64,000 nt of DNA from Microvelia longipes (lineage: Eukaryota; Arthropoda; Insecta; Hemiptera; Veliidae). The stretch spans positions 1-64,000 of the forward strand of contig JACMZG010000039.1 in the NCBI GenBank assembly GCA_018340805.1, in the 5' to 3' direction. Each line of letters starts with the position of its first letter. Position 1 is the first letter of the stretch. The translations under genes were made by a program, and so were the position numbers. Positions 1 to 63,670 of the stretch are shown piece after piece. A model generated the notes under the pieces. The model worked only from the letters and a program-made list of their open reading frames with translations. It did not search any database and was not told the origin of the DNA.

Positions 1-94
1 TTGTTTTTCACTTTATTTGGACTGCTGTCTTCTTTTATAAACCTTTTCACTAGTTAAAGAAAAAGATGGTCTTGGAATTTATTATTTTTAAGAA

Positions 95-345
95 GAAATA
101 GTTATTAACTTAACAAGGACGAAAATGTAAGTTTTAGCTCCCTGGTCAATGCTCCTGAGAACCAAACCTAAGGAAATTATGGTATTAAATCCCCAGGCTT
201 GCCGAGGTAATCAATTCAGTTCAACTCACAACGCAAAGCCAATGGAGTTAATTACTCTGCAGGAGCAATTGACTTAGTTTCTCCTGTGGTAAGTTTAAGA
301 AAAAATTTTTACCTCCAGGAGGGAGAAATACGTAATTACAAACAA
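95..345 (+). repeat. Dispersed repeat R1, partial copy
   Basis: Shares ordered segments with the minus-strand copy at 18540-19210: a TAGTTATTAAC start, CTGAGAACCAAACC, a paired TTAAATCC...GCCGAGG segment, then TAAGTTTAAGA and CCTCCAGGAGGGAGA. Class unknown; possibly a retroelement terminal region. Confidence 0.5.
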
Positions 346-769
346 ACAGAAAATATTAATAATATTTTTCATCAATTTAAAAAAATCTGAATTTAGTTTT
401 TGTATTATTCATTTGAAATTTATTTTAGCTATTTAGTTGGCAATGTGACAATTAGAAAACAAAAAATTCAAATTTTGTTATTTCTTTAAACTTCCGGTTT
501 TATCCTTACACAATTTTACTGTAAGGTGATTTCTATCTAATGCTTATTATTGTTATTTCTTGTTTAAACCATTTAAATTTGTTATTTTATGAGTTTTAGT
601 TTTGTATACATTGTAATAGTATGATGCATTTTGTTTTTTGTCAATTTCAGGAACTGATGAAGCTCAGGTCCTGGGCAAAATTCTTTTCAATAATTTTTTT
701 AAAGGACTGGAAGTCTTCAATTTAATCTTAAATTATTTTTATAAACAAATAAAAATTTGAAAATTATAA

Positions 770-1060
770 TTGCACATACATGGTGATAAAACTTATTAAA
801 AATGTATAAAGTACCCTGTGAGGAAATGGACTTGTAACCTTCAGATAAGAAGCTGAAGCATGTTACCAACTGAGCTAAAAGAGAAACGCAAAAGCAGAGT
901 AGGTAGTTGCCATAACCAAAGCTATTTTTCCTCCCGGTATAATTCAGACTGGGGTTATGTGTCAATTTTCTCCCTTTACTGAGGTTAAAGGTTAATTCTA
1001 TAGCCAGGAGTGCTAATGTGTGATTTGGTGTTTCACCTTCATCTAACAAGAATACGACAC
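770..1060 (-). mobile_element. tRNA-derived SINE, family S1
   Basis: On the minus strand a tRNA-like stretch (TTAGCTCAGTTGGTAACA as box A, GGTTACAAGTCC as box B) lies near the 3' end and is followed by TTTTTAATAAGTTTTATCA. The copy at 17635-17935 has the same body, tRNA-like segment and tail. The anticodon arm does not fold as a functional tRNA. Confidence 0.6.
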
Positions 1061-1249
1061 TGGTTGTCTTAATTATCGGCAAACTACTTTATATGTATAA
1101 ACTGTTTATCAAAATATTTGCTTTTATATAATTACAACCATTTCAAGTAAGAAACTTGTGTTGTTTAAAACGGTGGAAATAATAACAAGATAATGTCATA
1201 ATACTAAACTTAGGAATAACTTTAAATTATAAGCGCTAGTGGATTTTAT

Positions 1250-1455
1250 ACAATCAAGGTTTGTAAATAAAAAGTCTTCTCAATAATTTCAACCAATGTA
1301 ATGATGACAAACCGGCTTTCAACCCAATACAGATCATCCTCAGGCCTACAACAAGAGGACAGAAAAAAATTTTAAAAAATAATTTTTTCATCCTCTTGGT
1401 TTCATTGGTTGAAATTTTTATTTTGTGAGGATAGACTTTTATTTACATCCTTAAC
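1250..1455. mobile_element. Fold-back element with Penelope-like hairpin motif
   Basis: Inverted ends (TTTGTAAATAAAAAGTCTTC against GACTTTTATTTACATCC) flank a segment whose minus strand reads CTGAGGATGATC...GGGTTGAAAGCC at 1312-1346. The same left part recurs at 14391-14485. Confidence 0.55.
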
Positions 1456-1725
1456 TAGAAAAGTAGGAATAAGTTTATGAGGAGGGTTAGTTTCCAGGGC
1501 TGCCAATAGATGAACAGAACTGAGTCACCCCCCTTCCTCTGTTCCGATGCTTCTTCGTAAACCTTCTGACATTACTATAACTATTATATTTCTGATTCCG
1601 TCCTTGAATTTTTTGTCAAATCTTCTCTAAGCCAGGTTTGACATTAAAGGTTATTTAATGCATTGAAGGAGTATTTATCTTTATATTATTAGTATTCGCA
1701 AACCTTTATATAATTTTTAATTTTT

Positions 1726-2322
1726 TAAAAGACACTGGTGGGACTGAAATAACAACTTCTTACTTAAAGAAAAAAATAAAACTAACAAGTTTTCTCCCTC
1801 CATCATTATAATTACTAGAACAAACAACTTTCACTGTTTAAACGGTCATCATCAGTACTCGTAAGATCAGTAGTCTACAGTGAGTCTAATGGTACAAACT
1901 TGACTCAAATGATGAACCGTTAACGGTTGAAAGTCGGCTTTTGTTCTAGTAATTATAATGAGTGGAGAGACAAAAACTTGTTTATTTATTTCTTCTTATC
2001 ATAGCACTCCACAGCTTCAATCCATCAATATAAACTTCTTACTTTCTTTAATGACTATATTTCGCCTAACCCCAGGCATACTCATGTTTCCTATATAACA
2101 AAATAAATAATTTATAATAACTTAAGGATAATTTAACTTAGTCTAAAATCCTACTAAGTTTATGTGTAGAAGTTTGGATTTTTAGACTAAGTTAGATTAT
2201 CCTAAGAACGTTTTTTAAAATTTTTATTCCTGTTGTAGAACATGAGATGCCTGGTGTCCAGGCGAAATATAGTTCATTTAAAGAAGTACAAGTTGTTATT
2301 TCAGTCCATCCAGTGTCTTTAA
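1726..2322. mobile_element. Inverted-repeat element with a nested insertion at about 1767-2033
   Basis: Outer arms GACACTGGTGGGACTGAAAT / ATTTCAGTCCATCCAGTGTC and inner arms around ATATTTCGCCT match in inverted orientation. The left arm is interrupted by a roughly 270-bp fold-back element bounded by the direct repeat ACTTCTTACT (1757-1766 and 2034-2043), which looks like its target duplication. The nested element carries the hairpin motif in both orientations near 1840-1935. Confidence 0.6.
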
Positions 2323-4039
2323 AATATAATTAAAAAAGGTTGTATTTATCTCTCTCTACATCAATAATATAAAAACAAACAAAAAAATATTCAATCACAG
2401 ATTTATTTTGCGAATAAGTCGTGCTGATAAAAAATTGATGATTATAACCTACAATAACTACACAAGTATTGGCTACACTGTAATAGTATTAGTATAATAA
2501 TCAAATATACAAGGCAACTTCATTATAACCATAATTAATTTGGTATCCTACTTTGCCAAGTATGGTAGATAGTATTACATAATCGTTTTGAATACACAAT
2601 AAAATATCAAGACCAGAAATATATTCTTCATAAAACCGATTATTCAAAATAAAAATTTAAAAAAAAATAATAAGGGAAATGGTTAGTTTATCATCTAGAA
2701 AACCTATACAGGGAATCTTAATCCGTAATATTCATAGCTTATCTGAGTCGTAATCAAGAAATTTTTATTTTTGATAATATAAAATGGTTGCATAATTTAC
2801 CTACTTACATTTGCATATATGTAGAATATAAGCTTTTAAAGATAAGTTGTCCGTTATTTAAGCAGCCGTTGTATTTAACAGCTTGAATGCAAAAATGCAT
2901 TTGAATTAGTTATTGATTAAGTTAAAAGAAGAAATAAAAAGAACAGCAATGAAAACCGACAAAAAGGAATAAAAAACGAAACAACAAAACAATTTTAAAC
3001 AATTTTGGAGTTTGATCATAACTCAAAATTCGATTAAAAGGAAATAAAAATTTTTCAAAAATGTATTAATGCAAAGTCAAAAGGACAGGCTCTGAGCAAA
3101 AGGTCTACTTTTAAAGTTTAAAGTTTAGTTTAAATAAACTTTAACAAATCCTTTAACTGTACCACTACTGATTAGGAATAATATTTTAAACTATATTCCC
3201 TCTATGAACTTGTAACTTTGAATAGACATTTTACTTTCCTTCATTTATACCAACAAAGGAAATCGTTTTCACTAATATTCGAAGACAGTTGAAATATAAA
3301 ACCAAACTGGTTTATTTTCTATGAAAACCAGTTTTAAATACAAAGCGATGGTGCCCGTCAAAGTTGCCAGAAAAGAAATCCACTGTTTTCCTAAGTATAT
3401 TTTATTTTAAAATACATTGAAAATATTTTATGTAGTATACCTAGATAGATCACCTGTTAGTCTTTTTCATTCCAACAGAATGGTGCTAGCAGTACTGGGA
3501 ACTGCTTTTCTATCAACAAGAGGAGGAGTTTAATCTTTAGCCAACATGCCCTTTTAAGTAGACATTTTTGAAAACATATTGAAAAATCTCCTTAACCTTT
3601 TTTATACCTGCTCCAGTCCTTAACTAATTTTTTTAAAGAAATTCTACTTCAAAATAATGAAGGGTTTTTCATAATTTCCTGTAAGATCTTAAATGTCAGA
3701 CTTTAATGTTTTAACCTAAATTTTTTGAGTAAACTCGTTCACTAACTTAGGGTTACATTTTTAATTGTATGAATAATATTTAAAATTGTTTTAAACATTT
3801 GACTCTTCCAAATCTAAGAAAGATCAGGGATACCATATTAAGGAAACTTATTTTTTAATTAATGTTCCAAAAATTGCATATAAGCAATAAATTATTAACA
3901 ACTCTGACGTGGTATACTACATAATCTTTGGTATTGAGATAGGGCTATGCTCTTCTAGCAAACATATCTCTTGGTCTTGACACTTAGTGTCTCAGTGCCT
4001 ATCCATCTTATGAAACATAACTATTTCATATTTCAAAAC
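2323..4039. other. AT-rich intergenic DNA, nothing recognised
   Basis: No coding region, RNA gene or clear repeat structure was found between the fold-back element and the low-complexity tract. Confidence 0.5.
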
Positions 4040-4483
4040 AATAATATTTTACAATTTTGTATACTAGCAAGATATATAATTATTTACACCTACATAACTT
4101 TTAAATAGATTAAATTAATACAATTAATTAGACTATAATATGGCTATTGGACGTATTTACATATATAATAAAATTTTTAACAGTTAGTAATTAAATCATT
4201 AAAACTAATTATAATTAATATTATCAATCATTATTTCTACGTATATAACATAATCATTATTATTGTATTCCAAAAATATGATAATATTATTAATTTAGTT
4301 ATATATAACTAATATTATCATTAATAATATCAAGCTAATAAACTAATAATATTATTAATTAATAAATAATAATAATAAATTATAATTAAATTTCATATAA
4401 ATTAGGTATATATGTAACTAATATTATTTATTATATAATATTGATTAATGTTATTATAATTATTAAGTTATAATATATAATAT

Positions 4484-4546
<63 letters not shown>

Positions 4547-4960
4547 CTATATATAGTATGAACTAAATATTATCATTTAATATATTTAAAAATGTAATTA
4601 CAATTAATAATATTAATTAAATAAAAAATATCAATAATTAATATTGTCCATATATGATTAAGTTATATATGTAACTAATATTATCATTAATATAATTTAA
4701 AAAGTAAATAAATAATAAATAATACAAAAAATTAAATTAAAAGAATCATAATCATTAGTTACATATGTAACTAATATTATTTATTATATTAACATATGAT
4801 TATTCATTTATTAGTTATGTATATATAACTAATATCTATCATTAATATTATTAATATAATTAAATTGTAATTAAATAATAATATTAATTAAATTAAAAAA
4901 TATCATAATGAAATAATTGTCATAATGATATTAGTTATATATGATTTAGCAAAATTATTA
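4040..4960. repeat. Low-complexity AT tract (TAATATTA-rich) with TA microsatellite
   Basis: About 0.9 kb made almost only of A and T, with irregular repeats of ACTAATATTATCATTAAT type and a (TA)n run at 4494-4552. Confidence 0.8.
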
Positions 4961-5765
4961 ACATTAAAAAGTTGACCTAGATGATATACAAATTGGACCT
5001 GGTGTAAATATGAACTTATTGTAATAATTTGGTTTACAAAATACATGTAAGGACACTTTGTTGTTTCTTAAACAAATCTTAGAATAATATCAGTATAGAA
5101 GGAGTATAAGACACGATGCAATTCCATAATAACATGGAAGCAAGCATTTTATGGAGGTCTTATACAGGGCTGGTCAACTGTTATTAACAAAACTTTTTTC
5201 TTAATAAATGTTGATTAATTAAAAAAAGTTCCTTAACCAATATAATAACAGTAAACCTGCTACATAATAGAATCAATAAGGACGCAAAAAGGGTTTTAAG
5301 CGTGCGAGATCTATCGTTTAGTTGATGAGGATTTTTTTTAACAACATTAGTTAAATACGCCAATATAATTTAAAAATACCATAAAAAATTATAATAGAAA
5401 CAACATATTTTACATTAGTATTTAATACTAATTGAGCATTAATTAATAATTTAAATTAATATTTCAACCATCAAAAGTTTTGCCAAACTTTTGGTTGCGA
5501 ACAAGAATATTCTATTTTGTTAGTGTGGCACCTAAAATAATGCTTTTATCAATTTTCCCAATTGATATAATCATCGGGTAAATCAATTATTCAATTTTCC
5601 TTCTAATAGATAGTATTATTCCCTAAAGGCTATATATAAATAAAAATTTGATTCTGACAAACTTCCTTGAGTATTCCGGAATTGTTAATGTTGGAATCGC
5701 TCACAACTGACTTACAACTTTAACCTTCATAAAAGGTTATGAAAATATGTTATAGATGCTTGTTT

Positions 5766-6287
5766 AGATAGAGATTATATTACTAAGAGGGGGCATAGCC
5801 TATCTTAATAACATTGAACAGGCCTGAAACAATATTTTGGGGCTCTCAGGGGCTCTGTGTAACCTCACTAAAACCCCCTTTTAAGAGTGAGTTAAGGTTA
5901 TATAATAAATTGTTTTTGGCTTCCAGAACGTTGTCTGTGTTTTGATATGTATTTGAAACATTCAACTTTACAAGTTATAGTAATTATGTTATATTCAAGC
6001 TTTTGAGGAGGAATAGGTCCTAATTAATACTAAAAAAAACTAATTTTGCCGAGCTTTTGATAGTGAATTCGATAGTAAAATTAGTTTTTTTAGTATTAAT
6101 TAGGACCTATTCCTCCTCAAAAGCTTGAATATTTAAAATAGAGGTCCCTATAAAGTTTTTTGTCTTAGTAATTATGTTCTGTTTATTTGATTATAATGAC
6201 AGTAGAAAGTGGTCAGGTTACTTTTTTGATGCTTCGAAATTCAAACAATAGGGCCCCTTATAGTAATAATATCTCTATGCATGTTCA
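5766..6287 (+). mobile_element. MITE family A, copy 1, with nested palindrome
   Basis: Ends TAGAGATTATATTACTAAGA and TAGTAATAATATCTCTATG are inverted. The body carries AGGCCTGAAAC, GGGGCTCT and AACCTCA...AAACC, as in copies at 8919-9224, 50585-50880 and 59579-59898. A separate palindrome at about 5996-6165 (AAGCTTTTGAGGAGGAATAG arms) is inserted in the middle, making this copy longer than the usual 0.3 kb. Confidence 0.65.
5996..6165. mobile_element. Palindromic element (family F), nested in MITE A
   Basis: Two nearly perfect arms of about 60 bp, including GAGGAGGAATAGGTCC and its complement, followed by AATAGAGGTCCCTATAAAG. A second copy lies at 10275-10530. Confidence 0.65.
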
Positions 6288-6469
6288 TGTAAATTTAATG
6301 TAATTTTTATATTTTTGAAAATATACATATTATATTTGATGTTGTAATATTACTTATTTTAATATATTTCTTGACATAAATATGAACTATCTAGTTAAGT
6401 TAAAATCAGATGTCCAAATTGTAAGGAATTGTGGGTGATAACTGAGAAAATATGCTTAAAGTAAATGTG

Positions 6470-6630
6470 TAATTACTTCATATACACGCGGAGTTTAGCA
6501 GAGGGTTCAACCCCAACTGTTCACACAGGTTTTTTTAACCCATACTTCACACAAAAAATGGGTGTTCAATCCTGTTCACACGACAATTATCAGTTGAACC
6601 CCCTGCCAAACCCCGCATGTGAATGAAGTA
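6470..6630. mobile_element. Short inverted-repeat element
   Basis: Arms CATATACACGCGGAGTTTAG...GGTTCAACCCC and GGGG..., ending GCATGTGAATGAAG, are inverted around a TTCACACA-rich centre. Similar GTTCAACCCC words occur in the element at 49056-50320. Confidence 0.45.
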
Positions 6631-7289
6631 AATAGTAGGTGTTTTATAAACAATACTGATACTGTTAATTATATGAAATAGGAAATTTCAACATTTAGAA
6701 CACAAGTATAATTTTATGATTATAATTTGCTAAAAATGAAGCTATCAATTAACTATATTATTTTATTAAAAGACTTATATTATTTCATTCAAAATTAATG
6801 GTTTAATGTCAGAGCCAGAAAAAAGTAAAGTGAAGAAGGTAGCCAGACATGATTAGTTTATCAAAGAGGCGTCTGACTCAACTTTTCAATTAAGCAATCA
6901 CATCTATCTCAATTCAGTCGGCAACAAGCCTCTAGACAAGTAACTGTCTCCTGTCTCTTTTCTAAGCCGCTCACCGGCACTCACAACAGGTGGTTTTTAA
7001 GTAAAAGCATTAAAAACCTGCAACTCTTGTGAATAAAATTTTTACGTTATTTATTGACTTCCCCTCAAAAAAACCAACACTGTAAAATTATTTATTGTTT
7101 CGGCAATTTTAAAATTGCAATAAACATTTTTTTTAAATTAAAATTTTAGAATAAAATAATAATAATAGTAATAAATAAAATTTATCAACTTATACTTTTA
7201 ATTTATTCTCCTTTTTTTAATTTGCAATCAACAAATTTATTAAACTCTAATTACTAGGAAACAAAGAAAAGTGTCTCTTCAAAAAAAAA

Positions 7290-7530
7290 TTAGTTAAGTC
7301 AGCCTCATGTGGACCTTTTTTATGTTCTTTCATGTGTTGATAAAACCTACTAGAAGTCAACTTAGTGTGCACTCAACAATTTGGTACTTGTAAGTCTGAA
7401 TTCTTGGGTCAAACCAGGAGAAGATTAAGCATGCGCTAACCGAGCACACTAGTTGACTTCTAGTAATAAGTTTTTATCAACACATAGTAGCGGAAGGACA
7501 TAAAGAAGGTCTGCATGAGGCTGGCTTTCT
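7290..7530. mobile_element. Inverted-repeat element
   Basis: Arms of about 90 bp (CAGCCTCATGTGGACC ... CTAGAAGTCAACT on the left; AGTTGACTTCTAG ... GGTCTGCATGAGGCTG on the right) flank a short unique centre. Confidence 0.6.
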
Positions 7531-8045
7531 TCATCATGCTGATAAAGAGCGGAAGCTTGTTTTCCTGGAAAACCTCAAGATCATTCGTAGCCAGAGTAAT
7601 ATGAGCAACTCAAACTTGAGGAGATAGCTCAACACTTCTGCACAGTCTACTGAAAGAGCCATCCCCTCAACCAATTATACTTACTCGATCCACCGAACTG
7701 TTACCATCTTGAAAAAAAAAACAGTTTTATGTATTTCTAAATCTTTATGGTAATTTATTTTTATTAGTTTTATTTGTTTTCATATATTTTGCTCAAGATT
7801 TATTTTTATGCATTTTATTTTATTTATTTATTATTGTTAGCTTTACCGTTATTTATTTATTTTTGGTTATTTGTGTTTCTTTGTTATTTTTCTTTATTTG
7901 AAATTTCTGGTGTAATTTGTTTTTTATTTTGTTTTAATTTTTAATAACTCCTTCGTACAAGCACTGATGATGGCCTCATGTTAGGTTGAAAGCGCTTTGC
8001 CAATAAATAATTCTCTTTTTGTGGAGAGACTCTTTTTTTTGTTTC
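7525..8045 (+). mobile_element. Possible Penelope-like element 3' remnant ending in hairpin motif
   Basis: A short frame (ADKERKLVFLENLKIIRSQS) from about 7540 loosely resembles the C-terminal end of Penelope-type endonuclease proteins. It is followed by AT-rich DNA and then GCACTGATGATGGCC...AGGTTGAAAGCGC (7961-7995) and GTGGAGAGACTC. Protein similarity is judged by eye and is weak. Confidence 0.4.
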
Positions 8046-8918
8046 CTAGTATGAACCCACTAGGGCTCAATAAAAAAATTAGAATTACATTTATCTATTT
8101 ACAGCAGCAAAACTATGCTGTGTTGTTTAACTAGCTGTGTTAGCAATAAAACTAGCAAAATATTATTTTACCTACTTTAAAGTTTAAAAATGGTGGTCTA
8201 TATCAGATTTTCAACCCTTGGGTTACAGACAATTTTAGTTGGGTTGGAACAAAATGATTGGTAAAAATACATTTATTAACTTTAAATAATTTTAAATACA
8301 GCCATTTTCGTAGTCAAAGAAATAACAAAAATTCACATTTTTTGGAAAATACTGCGGCAATATGGCTGCACAAAATGAGCCAAAAATCTGGTTCAATTCT
8401 TTCTATAGTGCCCACCTGTCAGCCAAATAATATTAAAATTGCAGATATCACATGTCTTTACCTGTGTTGGTTTGATATAGAATGACCCTACTGTTTATTA
8501 TTATTTAAATATTATCTTTTGTTTGTGTGTGTATTTTATACAAAATAGGATAGTGTTGGAATGTTACTTAATTTACATTAATATACTTATTATAATATTG
8601 CCATAAATAATTGTGACTGATATTTATCTTAATTGCATCAAGCATTAACAACAAATTATCAAACTAAAATAAAACAACCAACAATAATAGTGCAGTTATC
8701 AAAGTATTTTTTAAAAGTTTAAAGTTTAAGAGTAAAAAAGAAAAAGATGTCTCTACAACACAAAACAAAATTTTATCCATCAGTGCAAACTTAAAAACAA
8801 GCAAACAGAATTTTACAAAACAGTAAACCAAAAAATCACTTAACATAATTTTTTCTTCATTATTGATAATGGAACCTACTCACTCTCATTCTACTGCTGC
8901 TGTTGGAACAGGTTTAAG

Positions 8919-9224
8919 CATAGAGATATTATTACTAGAGGGGTCCTACAGGTTAAATTTTGAAACATCAAAAAAGTAACCTGACCACCTTTGCTTATAA
9001 TAATCAAATTATCAGTTAGAAATTACAGCTACTTATATAGTACAATGTTAAAAATACAAATCAAAACATAAACAATGTACGGGAAGTTGAAAACAATTGA
9101 TTTATTATAACCTTAACTTCTCTTGGAGAAGGTTTTAATGAGGTTACACAGAGCCCCAAATAGATGTTTCAGGTTGCTTAATGTATTGAGATAAGCTATG
9201 CCTCCTCTAGTATATATCTATATG
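8919..9224 (-). mobile_element. MITE family A, copy 2
   Basis: Inverted ends CATAGAGATATTATTACTAG and CTAGTATATATCTATATG, with the family body in reverse (TTGAAACATCAAAAAAGTAA, GGTTACACAGAGCCCC). About 306 bp. Confidence 0.7.
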
Positions 9225-9424
9225 GGTTTAGGGATGTTAGAACATGTTTAAGGGTGTTGATACATGTAATTCTCGAAAAATAGGTTTCTCTTGGCATTTT
9301 CTTAATGTCAAACCATTAAGAAAGAAAATCTAAATGAAAAGTACAAAAAAGTATTTTTTTTGTAAGTATTTTTTTTAAAAGTACAAAAAGAGGTAATTTA
9401 GATGTTTTTCCTCTTTATTTCATA

Positions 9425-9600
9425 TTTTTAAGTTTTTCTTCTCTCATTTATATTGTGGGTGTACAGGAAAAGTATTGTATTTGCAATTAAAATCAGAAAC
9501 CAAGTTTTCACCTGAATTATACGTTTTTAAACACTTTGTGAGTTGTTTAAATGTCTGTTTGTGTGATAATATCAGAGCTCCCAAAGTCCAGTAGTCTGTC
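9425..9600 (+). repeat. Composite repeat C, head fragment
   Basis: Degenerate copy of the 5' part of repeat C: CTCATTTATATTGTGGGTGT, AGGAAAAGTATTG, then AATGTCTGTTTGTGTGATAA. Confidence 0.5.
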
Positions 9601-10270
9601 GACCTCAGGAGCAAATCAAGTTTCCCCCTTCTGCTTTATCTTAGGAGGACACTTAAGCTGTCAAATTTTATTCCATCCCTTGTACCATAAAATAACTATA
9701 ATTTAATACCTATCTTTTCCTATTAGAAGTGATCTTACTATAAAACACTTTTGTAACTTTTTGGAAATTCATAACTCTTTATATGGTTCTTGAAAAACAT
9801 TAGTTCTAACCATTGTTAATTTGATCCAAAGTTATGGAGTATTCTTTCCACATCCCTTAACAACCTTCCCAAGATTAAAACTTCACCAAAAAGTAATTCC
9901 ATAACTAAACTAAATAATCTTTAAAAATATTTTACGCAAAAACAATTTTTAAACTATAACAAATAAAGTGCAGGATATAAAATCTAATAATTTATACACT
10001 TATCTTTAATATTATAAACCAATATATAATAAAAAAATAAAATCACAATAAATTGGTGTGAAATAGTAAAAATAAATAATTACCAGGTAATTATAGTAAT
10101 TAATTACAGTAATTATTTTAATTGATAGTCTCTAAAAGACATTAGATCATAAATATATTAAAATCTCACTACTGTGTAGTTTTAACAAGGGTTTTTATAA
10201 GAAAAATTGCCTTTCTGAGCTTTAAAAAATGAGCAATCAAAGTATGAGTGTTTCAGAGTAGAATTGATAA
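9601..10270. other. AT-rich intergenic DNA, nothing recognised
   Basis: No supported gene, RNA or repeat structure was seen. Confidence 0.45.
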
Positions 10271-10274
10271 TTAT

Positions 10275-10530
10275 TAAAGCTTTTGAGGAGGAATAGGTCC
10301 AAAATAATAAATCAAACTAATTTCGCAGAGCTTTCAATATAAAGTTATCTTTTTCAAGGCTGAGCATAATAAATAATAACAAAAACAGTTGCATGTTTGC
10401 TAACAAATAATTGGCTTGGACAATAACTCAATTAGTTTTAGACAACCACAAAATTAGTATTATTTATCATTTTTGGACCTATTCCTCGTCAAAACCTTAA
10501 ATAATTTAAAATAGAGGTCCCTATAAAGTA
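10275..10530. mobile_element. Palindromic element (family F), copy 2
   Basis: Arms AAGCTTTTGAGGAGGAATAG and GGACCTATTCCTCGTCAAAA are inverted, followed by the same AATAGAGGTCCCTATAAAG end as the copy at 5996-6165. The arms are further apart here. Confidence 0.6.
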
Positions 10531-10629
10531 TAGTCTTAAAATTGGTAGCTTATCAGACGCTTTGGTCATTTCTGACTTTGATAATTAGGGTTAGGTAAGA
10601 AAATCTTGGAAAAAAACCTCATAGCAAAT

Positions 10630-10990
10630 ATTATTAAAGCCTCATCTATGTAAACTCTGTTAACTCTATGATTGTTGTAGCATTAAAGAAAGCCTCATCA
10701 ATGTAAACTCTGTTAACTCTATGATTGTTGTAGCATTATAGAAAGCCTCGTCAATGTAAACTCTGTTAACTCTATGATAGTTGTAGCATTAAAGAAAGCC
10801 TTATCAATGCAAACTCTGTTAACTCTATGATTGTTGAAGCATTATAGAAAGCCTCATCTATGTAAACTCTGTTAACTCTAATGATTATTATAGCATTATA
10901 GAAAGCCTCATCTATGTAAACTCTGTTAACTCTATGATTGTTGTAGCATTATAGAAACTCTATCAATAAACTGATACTCTATGATTGTTG
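10630..10990 (+). repeat. Minisatellite, about 56-bp unit, six to seven copies
   Basis: The unit contains GTAAACTCTGTTAACTCTAT, then GATTGTTGTAGCATTA and AAGCCTCAT. Copies are nearly identical, with small substitutions and one single-base insertion; the last copy is shortened. Confidence 0.9.
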
Positions 10991-11447
10991 TAGCACTAAG
11001 GTCAGTTTATAGCACAGTGATTGACAACCGGCAAATTTAATTGATTGTACAATTTTGGTCTAACTTCTTGAAATGGTAAACTTAAAATTCATAACTATAG
11101 TTAAATAGTTATTATACACCTAAAATTAGCAAATAATGGTAAAATGCAAATGTTCTAGGTTAAAAAATCTTTAATTAAAGATCACAGGTACAGATTATAC
11201 TGATGGGCAGACAGGGCCACAAAGTGTAGACCAACCACTCTAAAGGATTTCTGTCATCCTTAATATGTCAGTTACAAGAAGGTAGAGAGAATGTGAGGGG
11301 AGAGTTAAGTGTTGCCAGGCCCGCCTTTCTGATTACCTTTTGAGTTTTGGCAACTGATTTGATAGGTTATCGAAACAAGTCAAATTAATTAACTAATTTA
11401 CACAAGTTTTGTACCTTAAAATCTGTTGAAAAAGTCTGGGAAAGTGT

Positions 11448-11453
11448 TTTATT
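11448..11453 (-). terminator. Candidate poly(A) signal of the WDSUB1-like gene
   Basis: AATAAA on the minus strand about 270 nt after the stop codon, a plausible 3' UTR length. In AT-rich DNA this hexamer is common by chance, so support is weak. Confidence 0.35.
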
Positions 11454-11723
11454 TAATTTATAGCTAGCTAATAGCACAAACCGCCTTGCTATAAATTCAC
11501 TTGTAGCAAATGAAGGCCTCTTATTATATTATTATTATTATTTTTTAAGGAAGCAATGAGGCAATAGTCTTTGCTTTCCTTATTTACAATATTTACCCAG
11601 GTTATCTTGTTAAAATTGTATTTCTAATTTGGTGTCTACAGATATAGTAAAACAAAATTTAAAAGTAGAGCAGATAACAGGATTATAAATTTGATATGGT
11701 CCACTGATAAGACAGATCGTTGC

Positions 11724-62943
<51,220 letters not shown>

Positions 62944-63670
62944 TCCCAACCGTAAATTTTAAACCAAAATAATTTTATTAAATAAAACATAAGAATTTAA
63001 GGCGCATAAAGCATTATCGATTTAGTCATTCATATAAAATTTATAGTTAGTTCATAACACTCGAATAAACACAACACCGAAAAGCTTCATTGGGGTTTCA
63101 ACTTAAAAGTGTTGCAGTATAAACTGTAATAAAAAAGTAGATAAAAAATTATCGTAATTTTGGTTTTTACGCAAAATAAATAATTGTCAGAGACAGCTGA
63201 TGATAACACAACCCCTCTTTACCACACTACACTGATAACTAATCTAATGCCAAAACAAAAGATTTGGGTTAGGTGGGAGAACTATTGAACGAATGGAGGG
63301 GGAACTCCTTTATTTCTATTGGGTTGGAAAACACGAGTTCACTTCTCTTTCCCTCTGATAATTTTAAATTTGAATGATTAAATAATTTAACAAATTTGTT
63401 ATAAATTATTCTGTCATAAGAACAATACCAAAAAATACTTTAAAAAAAAAAAATTCTCTCAAATTAGTCTAAAATTGTCAGCCATTTGTATTTTTTGACT
63501 TCGTTTATTTAAATAGAGCTGAAGATGAAGAAGAATATTTATTTTCAAAAATTGTTTGAAATCGTTGTATAATCCGGATAATCTCGTTAAACTTTCAGTC
63601 TGTGCTTGTTTTCGATTTTATATTAATGTCCTGTGGTATGGTGTAAAGCTCGTCTTTACTTGAACATAAA
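62944..63670. promoter_or_regulatory. Shared intergenic region between divergent WDSUB1-like and ANKLE2-like genes
   Basis: 727 bp separate the two start codons, which face away from each other. No large repeat is seen here, unlike everywhere else in the window. Both promoters and 5' untranslated regions should lie inside. No clear TATA box or initiator could be assigned. Confidence 0.5.

Noticed and set aside
770..1060. Functional tRNA gene on the minus strand
   Set aside because: Boxes A and B are recognisable, but the acceptor and anticodon stems do not pair, and the same sequence recurs as part of a longer repeat, so it is a SINE head.
8203..8260. Second hAT element near 8.2 kb
   Set aside because: One terminus-like sequence (TTTTCAACCCTTGGGTTACA) is present, but no matching inverted end or target duplication was found.
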